Below, piece after piece: positions 1 through 10,007 of a stretch of 64,000 nucleotides of DNA. The position numbers and the translations under genes are program-made. The stretch spans positions 523,853 to 587,852 of the forward strand of contig JANAVB010006999.1 in the NCBI GenBank assembly GCA_029216955.1, read 5' to 3'. The first letter of the stretch is position 1; each line of letters begins with the position of its first letter. The notes below the pieces were generated by a model, which was not told the origin of the DNA, ran no database searches, and saw only the letters and a program-made list of their open reading frames with translations. The stretch comes from Iris pallida. Taxonomy: Eukaryota; Streptophyta; Magnoliopsida; Asparagales; Iridaceae.

Positions 1-291
1 GTTCCCCACAGTGACTGTCCATCATGTATTATGAGAGATGTCGCTACAACTTGAATCGATCTTCCCGTAAATAACATCATGATACAAGAATGGACTAAGT
101 CTTGAATTCTGCACCATAACTGCAATTCTTCATACTCATATAATGACATCAACTGTACTTTTGGCTGCACATTAAAGGCCTTGTACCAGCATGGTTTCGG
201 TGTATGTATGTTGGGTGTCTACAAAGTTTTCCTCAAGAGATGGCCTACATCTCTATCCATACACTCTTGGTGAGTTCTTTTAAAGAGTCTT

Positions 292-700
292 AGCATGAAG
301 CCTTTTGCTTTCTTGCGGTGCTACGTCGCTATGACATGGCCCAAAGCCGAGGTACTGCCTCATATGGTGTACCACCTGTAGCATGAGGCCCAACCTCTTT
401 GTAGTGCCAAACTACCCAGCATGAAGCCTTTCGCTTTCTTGCGGTGTTATGCCGCCGTGACATGGCTTGCAAAGCCGAGGCACTGCCTCATGTGGTGTCA
501 CACTCCTGTAACATGAGGCTCATCCTCTTTGTAGTGCTACCTACTACTCTTCATTCTACAACATTATGCCTACTTGCCTATATTCGGTGCTACGCCGCTG
601 TGACTTGGCCTGAAGCCGAGGCTTTACCCTCACTAGGTACCTCATGTGGTGTCACCCTACTATAGCATGGAGTACTACGCTCATTTGTAGTGCTGTGCTA
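292..700. repeat. Three diverged direct repeats of about 126 bp
   Basis: Copies start at 292 and 418 with AGCATGAAGCCTTT, and a third, shortened copy starts near 583. Each contains a CGGTGCTAYGCCGC-like block, an AAAGCCGAGG-like block, CTCATGTGGTGT and a closing TTTGTAGTGC. The copies differ by many substitutions, so the duplication is old. The position suggests they belong to the LTR or leader region of the adjacent Copia element. Confidence 0.7.
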
Positions 701-807
701 CCCGTGCTTCCTGTAAAGCACGCCAGACATCCCAAATGCCCGAGAACTCATTAAGGCTTAGCCATCCTCTCACAGGACTTTGTTATCTACAATGACCAAA
801 CAGTAGA

Positions 808-1013
808 CAATAGTGGTTATGGGTTCACAATCCCGTAAGGTCCTAAAGGATTGCCTACTCACAATAGTTCTGGGTTTGAAACCCCGTAATATCCTAATGG
901 ATTGTCCACTAACAGTGGTTCTGGGTACGCGATCGTGCAATATCCAGAGGACTACCCACTAACAGTGGTTCTAGGTCCGTGACCCTGCAGTATATACCAA
1001 AGGATTGCCCACT
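808..1013. repeat. Four tandem repeats of about 50-54 bp with self-complementary variable centres
   Basis: Units begin at 808, 860, 911 and 961. They share a frame AGTGGTTCTGGGT ... GGATTGCCCACT. The variable middle of each unit is able to pair with itself: GGGTT/AATCCC with a mismatch in unit 1, GGGTT/AACCC in unit 2, GTACG/CGTGC in unit 3 and GGTC/GACC in unit 4. The unit junctions (CCACTAACAGTGG) are also palindromic. Confidence 0.7.
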
Positions 1014-1161
1014 ACACCTGATATTCTTCCAGTCAATGGTCCTTCCTTGAACCAAAAGCTAGATACCTAGTAGATTTCTCTTTGAACTAATAGCATAAAA
1101 CTTTATGGTATGATTGCAGAGACACAATATCAAAACGTCTTCAAGCCCATTTTTTTGCTAA

Positions 1162-2400
1162 TTAAGTCCTCGACCAGCTGACGCTTGAGACCTTTGGTGA
1201 TCGGATCCACCAGATTCTCCTGGCTCCGAACATCCTCCGCGGCATGACTCCTTTTTTAATAAGATCATTGACTGACCTGTGCCTTAATCGCACAGTCCTC
1301 TTCTTACCATTGAAGTGGTCATTTGATGCCACCGCTGCAGTCGCCTGGTTGTCGCAGTAAATTGGCACTGTCAAAATCTGTGTACCAATCATAGGAAGAT
1401 CATACATGAGCTTTCGGAGCCATTCTGCTTCATCTGCTGCAGCTGCTAGTGCATAAAACTCAGATTTCATAGACGAGTGTGAGAGCATAGACTGCTTCTT
1501 CGACTTCCACGATATAGCAGCTCCACCCATTTAGAATATGTATCCTCCTATGGACCTTTCACTCTCTACTTCTGAACACCAGCTTGTATCACTGAAGCCT
1601 TCTACTACTGTTGGATCTCCGCAGTAGTACAGTGCATACTTCTGAGTTATTTTGAGGTATCTCATAACCCTCTTCCCATCTTTCCAGTGCTCCACACCTA
1701 GATTATTTGTAAACCGACTCAGCATCCTCACGGCAAAAGCTATGTCAGGTCTTGTGGCAGTAGTCGCATACATCAAACTCCCGATGACGTGTGAATACTC
1801 CAACTGTCTGACCCTTTTTCTTCGATTTGGCTTCAGCTTCTTGTCACACCTATACGGCGTATCTATCCCTGGAAGATCCTGATACCCATAGCGTGTGAGC
1901 ATCTTCTCAAAGTAATGAGACTGTTACAATGCCACTTCAGTTTTTGTCCGGATGATCTTTATCCCTAGGATAACATCAGCTTACCCTAAGTCCTACATGC
2001 TGCACTTAGACAAGAGAAACTTCTTTATCTCAGTGACACTTGCTAGATCTGTACCCAAAGTCAGTATGTCGTCCACGTACAGACAAACAACAACTCCTCT
2101 CCCGTCAGCGAACTTTGTGTATACACATTTGTCCATCTCGTTGAGCCTGTAGCCGTTTGATCTTATGACTTTATCAAACTTCTCATACCACATCTTGGGA
2201 GCTTGCTTCAGACCATACAGAGATTTCACCAACTTACAGACTTTGTCTTCGAGGCCCTTGACGACGAATCCTTCTGGTTGTTGTATATAAATCTCTTCAG
2301 TGAACTCACCATTCAGGAAAGCAGTTTTAACATCCATCTGATGAATAACTAGCTTGTGAATTGCACTTAGAACAATCAACATCCTGATCATGATCGTCAT
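1162..2400 (-). pseudogene. pol: Copia reverse transcriptase (C-terminal part) and RNase H, broken
   Basis: The first segment (2400 down to 1993) holds the RT palm, with MDVKTAFLNG, SLYGLKQAPKMWYEKF and the catalytic YVDD followed by ILTLG. The next (1902 to 1531) holds the RT thumb/connection, with YSHVIGSLMYATTATRPDIAFA. The last (1530 to 1162) is RNase H, with SWKSKKQ, SEFYALAAAADEAEWL and YCDNQA. The last two segments are in the same frame and separated by one TAA at 1531-1533. The join between the first two has lost its frame. The enzyme would copy element RNA into DNA and remove the RNA strand inside the virus-like particle; this copy is inactive. Confidence 0.88.
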
Positions 2401-2408
2401 CCGTGCTA

Positions 2409-3330
2409 CTAGAGCATAAGTGTCAAAGTAATCAATCCCCTGCTTCTGAGAAACCCCTTGGCTACCAACCTAGCCTTGAACTTATCAACAGTTCCATCAG
2501 ATTTTATCTTCTTCTTGAAGATCCATTTACATCCGATTAGTTTTGCTCCTTCATGCAGATTGACCAACACCCACGTTTTGTTGGAGGTTATCGAGTCATA
2601 CTCATCACTAATAGCCTCCTTCCAGAGGACAACATCTCTGGTCTTCATAGCCTCATCATAGGTAAGCAGATCTTCTTCGACATGATATGTGACAAAATCC
2701 TCTCCGAAGTCCTTCTGTCTCCTCATTCGCTTAGACACAGGTTCTATGAGTTCTGGTTTAATAGTTGTTCTTGCAACAACAACTTCTTGGACTACATCAC
2801 TATAAGGAGCTTCAGCCTCCTGTGCACTCACACTATTCTCCAGAATATCTGTAAAAATAATGTTCTTGTACCTTGCAAATTTATCTTCAAAGAATTCTGT
2901 ATTGCGAGACTCAATGATATGATTAGATTCAATATCAAGGAACATCCGAGCATCACTCTTATTGGCATAACCCAGGAAGATTGTCTTCGTAGTCCTTGTT
3001 CCTAGCTTCTGAATCTTCAAATTCGAAAGCTTCACATACGCCAGACACCCCCACACTCGAATAACATTCAAGTTGGGTCTGACCTTGAACCAGAGTTCAC
3101 GAGGAGTGACATCGAAAGTTGCATACGGTACTCTATACAGAATAAGAGTAGCAGTAAGCACTGCTTCGCCCCAGAAGCAATTTGAAAGACCCGTAGTCAA
3201 TAGCATTGAGTTTATCATCTCTGTTAATGTTCTGTTCTTCCTTTCTACAACACCATTTGATTGAGGAGAGTACGGAGCAGTTGTCTCATTAATAATTTCA
3301 TGTTCTCTACAGAACGATACAAATTCATGA
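2409..3330 (-). pseudogene. pol: Copia integrase C-terminal half and start of reverse transcriptase, broken
   Basis: Reading the minus strand from about 3330, the integrase core ends with SDRGGEY, then NGVVERKNRTL carrying the third catalytic Glu. The ORF from 3218 continues through WGCLAYVKLSNLK and a LGYANKSDARMF block, both typical of the Copia GKGY/post-integrase region. It then enters RT with GCKWIFKKKIKSDGT and FKARLVAKGF. The frame is lost around 3219 and again near 2405. The upstream integrase zinc finger is not readable. The remnant is useful for classification only. Confidence 0.8.
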
Positions 3331-3737
3331 GACCTATACTCTCCACCTCGATCACTTCTGAGTAGTTGTAGATCGGTTTAACATTCAGCTTCAGCCCTGA
3401 AGTCTCTGAACTACTCGAATGCTGTATCCTTCAACTTGAGAAGTCATGTGAACGTACATTTCGAAAAATACTTCGAACGACCTTTGTGGAGAATTGATAA
3501 AAGTCACAGATATCTGAGTGTACTAACTCCAGATGATCAGTACTTTAGTTCAATCGTCTGAGCAGCTTCCTGGCAGTCTTGTATCTGCACAGACCTTAAA
3601 TCTCTCCACCTCCTTACCCCCATATTCTGAAGATAAGGTCCCGGTAGGACATCTTGAGTCTGCTTCTATCATAGAACAACTCTCAGTCCATTTAATGAAG
3701 TAACTTTATCGCCATCAGCAGAAGTTCGAACATCTCT

Positions 3738-4193
3738 TCAGTACCGAACATCTTTTCGAAGCATGTTCCTCGCTAAGAAATTACCATTTGGATAGTACGA
3801 ATGTCCATCTTTCATGTATGTATCAGAAAACAGACTTTCTGAGATCAGATATTCGAAAATCTCTGGTACGTGTAATACGCATTCCAGTGTCCTTACCGGT
3901 GGTTCATAACCACTGTCTCGATCTTTAGATATTCTGCTAGGTACATATTTGCCATCGAGACCTTCATCATAACACGACTCGTCCTTGGTGAACAGCTCAT
4001 TCGAGAGCACACGTAGTCAGATACACTAGTGTCAGACCACAAGTCAGCTACCACGCTAGATAACTCAACCTGTGCAACAATAGTAACCAAGTTAAGTAAT
4101 CAAAATAACCAAGTTTAGCCATACCTGCTATTTTGGTTTGGGCTTGGCCCTGCAATCCTTCTTGAACTGACCCTTCTTGCCACAGTTGAAGTG
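3738..4193 (-). pseudogene. Copia gag zinc knuckle and aspartic protease remnant
   Basis: At 4150-4193 (minus) a CCHC knuckle is recognisable as NCGKKGQFKKDC, but the first Cys is His and the metal-binding His is Gln, so it would not bind zinc normally. Downstream, at about 4060-4010, the protease active-site block reads DLWSDTSVSDYVCSR, where the family has D-T/S-G-A-S. The catalytic Gly is therefore lost. A following block (RTLECVLHVPE, LISESLFSD) is typical of Copia protease. Frames shift between blocks. Confidence 0.75.
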
Positions 4194-4196
4194 TAG

Positions 4197-6448
4197 TGCC
4201 TTGTTCTGCTCAGTCAATCGAAGGAATCGGAACGCCGACGGCGTTCGAACTTAGCCTTGCAACGGCTGCTCGAAGACATCGCTTGGTCGAGACGACTCCT
4301 CGCTCAGGTGGGATAGTTTCGATGAACTCGCCTCATCTTAGCCTTCACATAATAAATCACATATTTTCAACTTGCACAAGTAGGCTTGATAATAAAAGAG
4401 ACGAATCCACATAGCTAAGGGAATAATCCTAAAGGGTCGAATTGAGTTAGAATATGGAAAGGTCCAACGGTCGGCTTAGAGTTGGTACACGGCGTGCTTT
4501 GAAAATGATACTCGGTCCTTCGTCCCGTGGCTTGGGAGAAGAAAAGTTGTTCTTCGCCACAAGCTAAGAGTTAGCCTAAGTCATAGGCGTCGCCCGCATA
4601 AACGCTTTATAAAGCATGCACGGTCTCATCGTCCAAGGCTTGACGCAGTCCTTGCTCGTCAAGTTGTTGTACGATTAAGTTAGGCTGAGTTATGATAGCT
4701 ATCAAAGTCTTTTCTAAGCACTATCCTACATTTTCTACGGTTGTCGATATTACTTGGTTTCACGATCATATAGAGTATGACTTGGGCGGTGGTGTTGCAC
4801 AGAGTTCAAGTTGGTTTAAGGCACGATGTCACGGACTTAGTGTTTTTAAGGCTTGGGCCACGGTTGATTAAATTGAGTTGGAAGGAGGGCTTTCAAATAG
4901 TCGGTCCTGAGTCGAATGAAATGATAGGACAAGAAGGAAGAATGCTCGCGACCATGGGTCGTCGAGGCAGTCTCAGATGTGAGAAGTATTGAACTAGGCC
5001 CTGAAAGAGATGGTAACACTAGAGGTATAATGACTGCGTGAGACGTCAGTTTGAGTCGAGTCTTGTATGGTCATGGATAACTTGTCGACAAGGTGAGTTT
5101 GTTTCTCGAACGGTGACCCAGGCGGCCAACGGGACCGTTTTGATGGTAGACTTAATAGCTGTGCTGGATGACCGCACGGGTTAGACGAGGACTTATAGCG
5201 GAGCTCACTACTCACACTGGCAAGGGGCATATGTCTAACAAAAGCTATAAAGGGAGTCCATTATAGTGCTGGGCACTAGTGACTAGTTCATATAGATGAG
5301 TCGGCATGGCGGCAACCCGCATGTGTGCCTTTGGATTAAGTCGAGTTGGATGTGTGTACAGTTAGAGCAAATATTGGGCCTAAGATTTGGCTTCAATGTA
5401 GGCGAGTTACTTCGGCACGAGATGTGGTGTCGAGTCTTAAGTTATCAGCATATAAGTTGCATAGTTTGGATTTGAGTCATCTTGAGTTTAAGTCAGGAAA
5501 CGTCGCAAGGAAAAGTCGGTCGAGTGACACTTAGCCCACAAGTCTTGATTGGGTCAGTTGGTGATCAAAGTAGCAAGGGCCGCGAGGCGACGATATGGTT
5601 AAGTCATACTGAGTTGCGAGGCACGGCACGATGGATTTATAGCACGGTCACAAGGAAATTGGATACTATCACGTAGTCGCGTCTCTGATTTGGGCCGTAA
5701 GGCAAACATGACTTGATAGGTTAACGTCGTTGATACGAGAAGGGGGTCTAGAGGCAAAGTATGAGTTGACGTTGTTGCAAAGTACGGGATGGTCAAGAGA
5801 CACAAAATAGGCCAAGGCGTCGGTCCTAAAACTGATCCTAAGATAAGAGTAGAAAGACAATCAAAAGAGTTATATTGCACAAAGTAAATGAACGTGTCGG
5901 TTTTGTATGGGTGGACGAGGAGCTCATTCCACCAGTACAGTTGAGTACTGACACCCACACAGTTTCCATGTGCAGGCACAGCAAGAAGCTCGTGACGCGG
6001 AGCTCGTTTGGATGCGTCGAGGCACGAAATTCCTTGGCAATTCGAGATGTGCGGTCGCGTGGAGTCAAGACTTATACGGGACATAATATATGGACGTCGC
6101 CTTCCGAAGCATCCGCTGGTTCAAGACTTTTATTGAGAGATGAGAGAGAGAGCTGAGTGACTTGTAATGTGAGAAGAGTGAGCATGAGTGACTTGAAATT
6201 TTGGCCTTGCGCCCTATTGTAATCCTTGTTTCAATATCAATAAAATGCATATTTTGAATAACTTGTGTTTTGTTTCAAATTTTTGCTATTATTATTCAAT
6301 GTCTCTGCTTGGGACTTCTGTGCGACGACCCCGTCGCAGCCGCTATAATCGGCCGTTATGGAACTTGCCTTGCACGAGCACAATTCTAGGCTCATGCGAT
6401 AGCACGCCTTAGCGAGGACGATCGTTCCTACGGGAGCGGAGCGTGACA
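4197..6448 (+). other. Non-coding region ending in a plus-strand LTR 3' end (element X)
   Basis: No coding sequence is credible here. The right end behaves as an LTR end: a poly(A) signal at 6239-6244, then about 200 bp, then GCGTGACA at 6448, followed after three bases by a primer-binding site. The last 250 bp resembles the end of LTR Y (9238), including CTTGCCTTGCA, AGGCTC and GAGGACGAT. I could not find the LTR start, so how much of 4197-6448 is LTR is unknown. The left junction at about 4197 abruptly cuts the Copia gag. Confidence 0.5.
6239..6244 (+). promoter_or_regulatory. Poly(A) signal in LTR X
   Basis: AATAAA sits in TCAATATCAATAAA, about 210 bp before the LTR end. LTR Y has the same context (ATATCAATAAAG at 9062-9072), which supports a real R-region signal. 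Confidence 0.55.
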
Positions 6449-6451
6449 TAA

Positions 6452-6463
6452 TGGTATCAGAGC
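6452..6463 (+). other. Primer-binding site of element X, tRNA initiator-Met type
   Basis: TGGTATCAGAGC is the standard complement of the 3' end of plant initiator tRNA-Met, and lies three bases after the LTR-like end TGACA at 6448. This fixes the element as an LTR retrotransposon on the plus strand. Confidence 0.85.
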
Positions 6464-6879
6464 ACGGCTTTACGTCCTTGGACTATCGGTTGAATTCTTT
6501 AACTCTGTTGCTTCCGCAAATTGATATCGTTGGTGCGCTCTCTCTCAAATGTCCCACGGGAAGTCCATACAATAAGTCTAAGTAATTTACAAAACGTAGA
6601 AGAACAGTTTTTGACAAAAACAAAAAGATGGTTCACGTGAAGCACGGTTGGCTAAGTCGGGCTGGGCATATACGCCAAGGTTGTGTCGACCTTAGAAGAG
6701 TCGAGTGCGAGATTCGATCCGTCTCGGATGACAATGATTTGGAATTGATTGAGTAAGTGGGATGACTATCGATAGGGGTATTTGTAATGCCTCGCTCCGT
6801 ACGACGCATTACGCTGAGACGTTGACTCAACGAGTCGCGTTGACCGAATGAAATGTATCGATACAAGTTGATACGAGAG

Positions 6880-6970
6880 TTACATTGTCCCGAGCAATGC
6901 ATCGAACTAAATCAATGCGAAGAGTTGTATTGTCCCAAAGAAATACATCGAGTTGAATCGATGCGAAGCG
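6880..6970. repeat. Two-unit hairpin repeat
   Basis: Units share TTGTCCC and an ATCGA..TGCGAAG frame. Arms are CATTG/CAATG at 6883-6899 in the first and TGTATT/AATACA at 6926-6947 in the second, so the paired bases changed together. CATCGA/TCGATG at 6946-6963 forms a second stem; the first unit has the same stem with one mismatch. Confidence 0.5.
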
Positions 6971-7279
6971 CCGCATTGCCTCGAAGGATAAGTGTGTTGA
7001 GTCGGCTCGAAGATTCTAAGAAATCGAATCGACCAAGGTGCAAGTCTGAATTGATGCAAGTATTAATTTTAGTTGGTTTCATGTGCAGGCTATACGTTTA
7101 CGCTAAAATATTAGAGGTCGATATTTTGTCTTATTCAGAAATGGGTCCGCGAAACCAATCGTCGCCTTGCGACGGACTGAGGCGTTGGCACGGTAAGCCA
7201 AGTCAGACATAATTTAATGAAGCACGAAGTGCTCGAATGGCTAAGTCAGAAGAGTTGGCCGTGCAACGAAGTTATAAAA

Positions 7280-7298
7280 TCGAGCCGCATCGGCTCGA
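7280..7298. repeat. Perfect 8-bp hairpin
   Basis: TCGAGCCG at 7280-7287, loop CAT, then CGGCTCGA at 7291-7298. It is isolated within non-coding element DNA and has no T-run after it. Confidence 0.6.
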
Positions 7299-8310
7299 CA
7301 GAATGACAAGGCGTATCGACTCAAGGTGGAAGGATTGACTCTTCTTTTACTCCTTCATACCTAAGTCAGAATATATCATTGTATGCTAAGTTAACCTATC
7401 GATGCCACGGGCGTGGTCCGATCGGAAGATAAATCATAGTGTGTGTCGAACACTAGTTAGAACAATTGAAATGAAACGTAAATCATATGCACGTGTCGCT
7501 ATGGAACATTGGATATCGCAAAGGCGAGCGCCTCGGTGCGCAAGCTGCAAGAACATGGGATAACTGTATTTGGCGAGTGCCTTCGTGCACGAGCCATTCT
7601 GTGCCTTCGTGCACGAGTTAGAAAGGCCAGCACATTGAAAGACAATAGGCGAGCGCCCTACCACGCAAGCCACGAACATTGAACACTAAGTCATATAACA
7701 TGGAAATACGGTTTCGATGAGTGCACCAAGTGCACGACGCGAGGGAAAAAATGATAAATGTGTCGAAATATGCCTACGTGCACGAGATCATAGAAGATAG
7801 CTTCATTGCGAAAGATTATAGTTATGGCATGAATGTGGCAGAACTGTCGAATATGACATGATGCCTCGAAAGGTGTTCGGGACCTTCGGGTCGTTCGGTT
7901 GACGAACATTGAGTTGAGGCATGATGCCATTGAACATTGAAACGAAGTATGAAATGTAAGAACAGAGAAAGTTTAATGAAAGAAATACGAGATGATAAAG
8001 ACTGAGTCTCGGACTCAAGACTATGTTTGGTTGTTTGATTAAGTCTGAGTCTCGGACTTAAGACTATATTTGGTTGTTTGAATAATAGGGCGTTGCATGG
8101 TCGAATGGACTTGAGATAATTGTGATAATCTTTCGTGCACGGAACGTTCCCTCTGGACGGGTACGCCGGGACCGTTCGGCCTAGGAGGGATATAATCTTT
8201 GATGGACGCTCATATATAAAGACGATTAGCACCCGGTTATTAATGTGAAAAACCGCAAATGATGGTAGGCACGCGATATGTTTCGGTTGTTGGGATAGCA
8301 ACCCAACCCG

Positions 8311-9238
8311 TGAAACGCCGGGCTACCCAAATTTGAGAAAGAAAAGAAAGAAAGAAAGAAAAAAAGAGAGAAAAGAAAGAAAGAAACGCCTTTAGTCTAT
8401 TTTGGCGTAAATATCCTAACTACCATTTCATATAGTTAAGGAACGATAGGTTGAAAGTGCAGACACATATGTGTCCCACACATAGATCCTGCTTAGAGAT
8501 GTACTTATAACATGACAAAGAAGGAATGGGGCGTATTCACCTTGCGTCGGTGCAAGGGCGAGTGCATCTATGTTGGTAAGAAGTCGCGCCACGAAACAAA
8601 CACGAGATTGCTTGCATGCTTGCCTATTTCAATTCGAATAACATGCTTTAAGCTTTCGAATATGCCATAAAATCGACCCTAAGGAGAATGTGGCAAGATC
8701 ATAAGCTAAGTTGCATGATTCAACATAAATACTACAATGTCGGTTTAGAAAGAAGGTCTTTGTATCAGTACATACGAGAACGAACGTACTGATCCCCCAC
8801 CAGCTTTCATACAGGGTACAGGGAATGGATTGCTCGCGGCGAAGCTTCGCTTGATCGCGCTGAGGCATAGAATGCCGTAGCGTTTAAAGCATGCGATCGC
8901 ATTAACGTTCGGACTTGCAACAGGATTGATGCGGCCGAGATATAGAAGGCATGATGTATGGAATGGTGAAATCCTTTGTGGGCAAGAGAGAACCTGAGTG
9001 TTGTAGCCAAATCTGGCATATATTGTTGGGCTATCGAAAGCCTTTGTAATCTCAGTTCGAATATCAATAAAGAGAATTGTTTCGTATACTTTGTTTTCTT
9101 TCGTTGTTAATATCAAAATCAAAGATAACCATTTAAGAACTTGTCATCTTGCCTTGCATAAGCGCAACTCCAGGCTCGTGCGGCATCATGCCCCCTACGA
9201 GGACGATGATTCGGGTGATTTCGGTTTGGAGCGTGATA
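8311..9238 (+). mobile_element. LTR of element Y
   Basis: The proposed left end TGAAACGCCGGGC resembles starts of plant gypsy LTRs. The right end GAGCGTGATA at about 9238 is followed by a degraded primer-binding site (TTAGTCTCAGAGC against TGGTATCAGAGC). AATAAA lies at 9066-9071. A purine-rich GAAA microsatellite fills 8334-8388. The right end is supported by its similarity to the end of LTR X; the left end is my inference. Confidence 0.5.
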
Positions 9239-10007
9239 AATTAGTCTCAGAGCTCTAGGCTCAATTTCCTCAGGACGTTTGCTTTGTTTCAACAACAAAG
9301 AGTTGCCCACCACCAATTAAAATTAATCTTGACTCTACTCGATGCTGTACTGGATGTTCCATACAATAAGTCTAATACAAAGTCGGGTAACGTTGCCGCA
9401 AGTACTTTGAATTTACCTGATGTTGCTGAAAAAGTCGTGAAATGTTTCGTTGCATTGAATGTAACGAGCCGCAAAATGTTAGTTGCTGCAAGTGCAACAA
9501 ATTATGAAATACGATTTGAGATGTTGCTGCAATGTAACATGTTGAATGAGAAATAAAACGATGCACGAGGTGTAATGGATTGTGAATATTGGTTGCACCA
9601 ATGCAGAAACTTAAATAATGCGTTACAATGAAAGTTATAAGTTAATATCGAATGTGTTGAACAGATTTGAGCATTGATTTGAAAGTCGAGAATAAATTAT
9701 TGCACGAGGTGCAACAGATGTCGAAAATAAATGGTTGCACGAGGTACAATAAATGTCGAAAATAAGTCGTTGCAAGATGTGCAATGTGTGTCAAAGTAAA
9801 ATCGTTGCATGGGATGCAACGGAAGGAATTGAAATCATAAATCGATAAAATGAATCGTTCGGTTGCACATCGAACTTGTGTTGGCAAATAAAAACATTGG
9901 CCGAGTTGTGTCGGATTTGATTTAATCAAAGTTATGATTGTGATCAAGCATGATCACTACAGAAATCGTGAGTCGGAAGAGATTGTTGGTTCATAGTGAG
10001 TATAATG
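9239..10007 (+). other. Internal non-coding region of element Y, left part
   Basis: It begins with the degraded primer-binding site and continues with hairpin-forming GTTGCA...TGCAAC motifs from about 9405 to 9830. No coding sequence is recognisable. It is interrupted at 10007/10008 by the insertion of the long-LTR element and resumes at 21758 after the TAATG duplication. Confidence 0.5.
9685..9824. repeat. Four 35-bp tandem repeats, each with an inverted repeat
   Basis: Units start at 9685, 9720, 9755 and 9790, each beginning GTCGARAATAAA or close to it. The second half of each unit is an inverted repeat: TTGCAC/GTGCAA in unit 1, with one arm mutated in units 2 and 3, and TTGCAT/ATGCAA in unit 4. 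Units 1 and 4 thus differ by a compensated pair. Confidence 0.75.

Larger units (their letters stand above)
1..1161 (-). other. Non-coding tail of the Copia element, probably including its 3' LTR
   Basis: This stretch lies directly downstream (minus strand) of the Copia RNase H remnant, where a Copia element carries its 3' untranslated region and 3' LTR. I see no credible coding sequence. It holds two families of degenerate tandem repeats, at 292-700 and 808-1013. I could not fix an LTR boundary or a target duplication because the partner LTR is missing, so the LTR assignment is positional inference only. Confidence 0.4.
1162..4193 (-). mobile_element. Decayed Ty1/Copia retrotransposon remnant
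   Basis: On the minus strand the order is zinc knuckle, protease, integrase, reverse transcriptase, RNase H. This order (integrase before reverse transcriptase) defines Ty1/Copia. The coding region is broken into several frames by stops and frameshifts. The upstream side stops abruptly near 4196 inside the gag zinc knuckle, so gag and the 5' LTR are missing. The RT wording (TAFLNG, YGLKQAP, YVDD) fits common plant Copia lineages such as Tork, but I cannot assign the lineage firmly. Confidence 0.9.
6464..8310 (+). other. Non-coding internal region of element X with hairpin-forming repeats
   Basis: There is no recognisable gag or pol. The sequence has scattered short repeats: a two-unit repeat of about 50 bp at 6880-6970 with self-complementary arms, a perfect 8-bp hairpin at 7280-7298, and GTGCACGAG-type repeats at 7520-7680. 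A block CTGAGTCTCGGACT..AAGACTAT..TTTGGTTGTTTGA occurs twice at about 8000-8080. CATACAATAAGTCTAA near 6568 matches the internal region of element Y near 9360, so X and Y are relatives. Confidence 0.5.

Noticed and set aside
5599..6156. Frames of 90-160 codons in the LTR X region
   Set aside because: No domain, overlapping on both strands, and no start or splice context; chance frames in GC-balanced non-coding DNA.
9284..9556. 90-codon plus-strand frame rich in Ala/Val/Asn
   Set aside because: It is made of GTTGCA hairpin repeats, has an overlapping frame on the other strand, and shows no domain.
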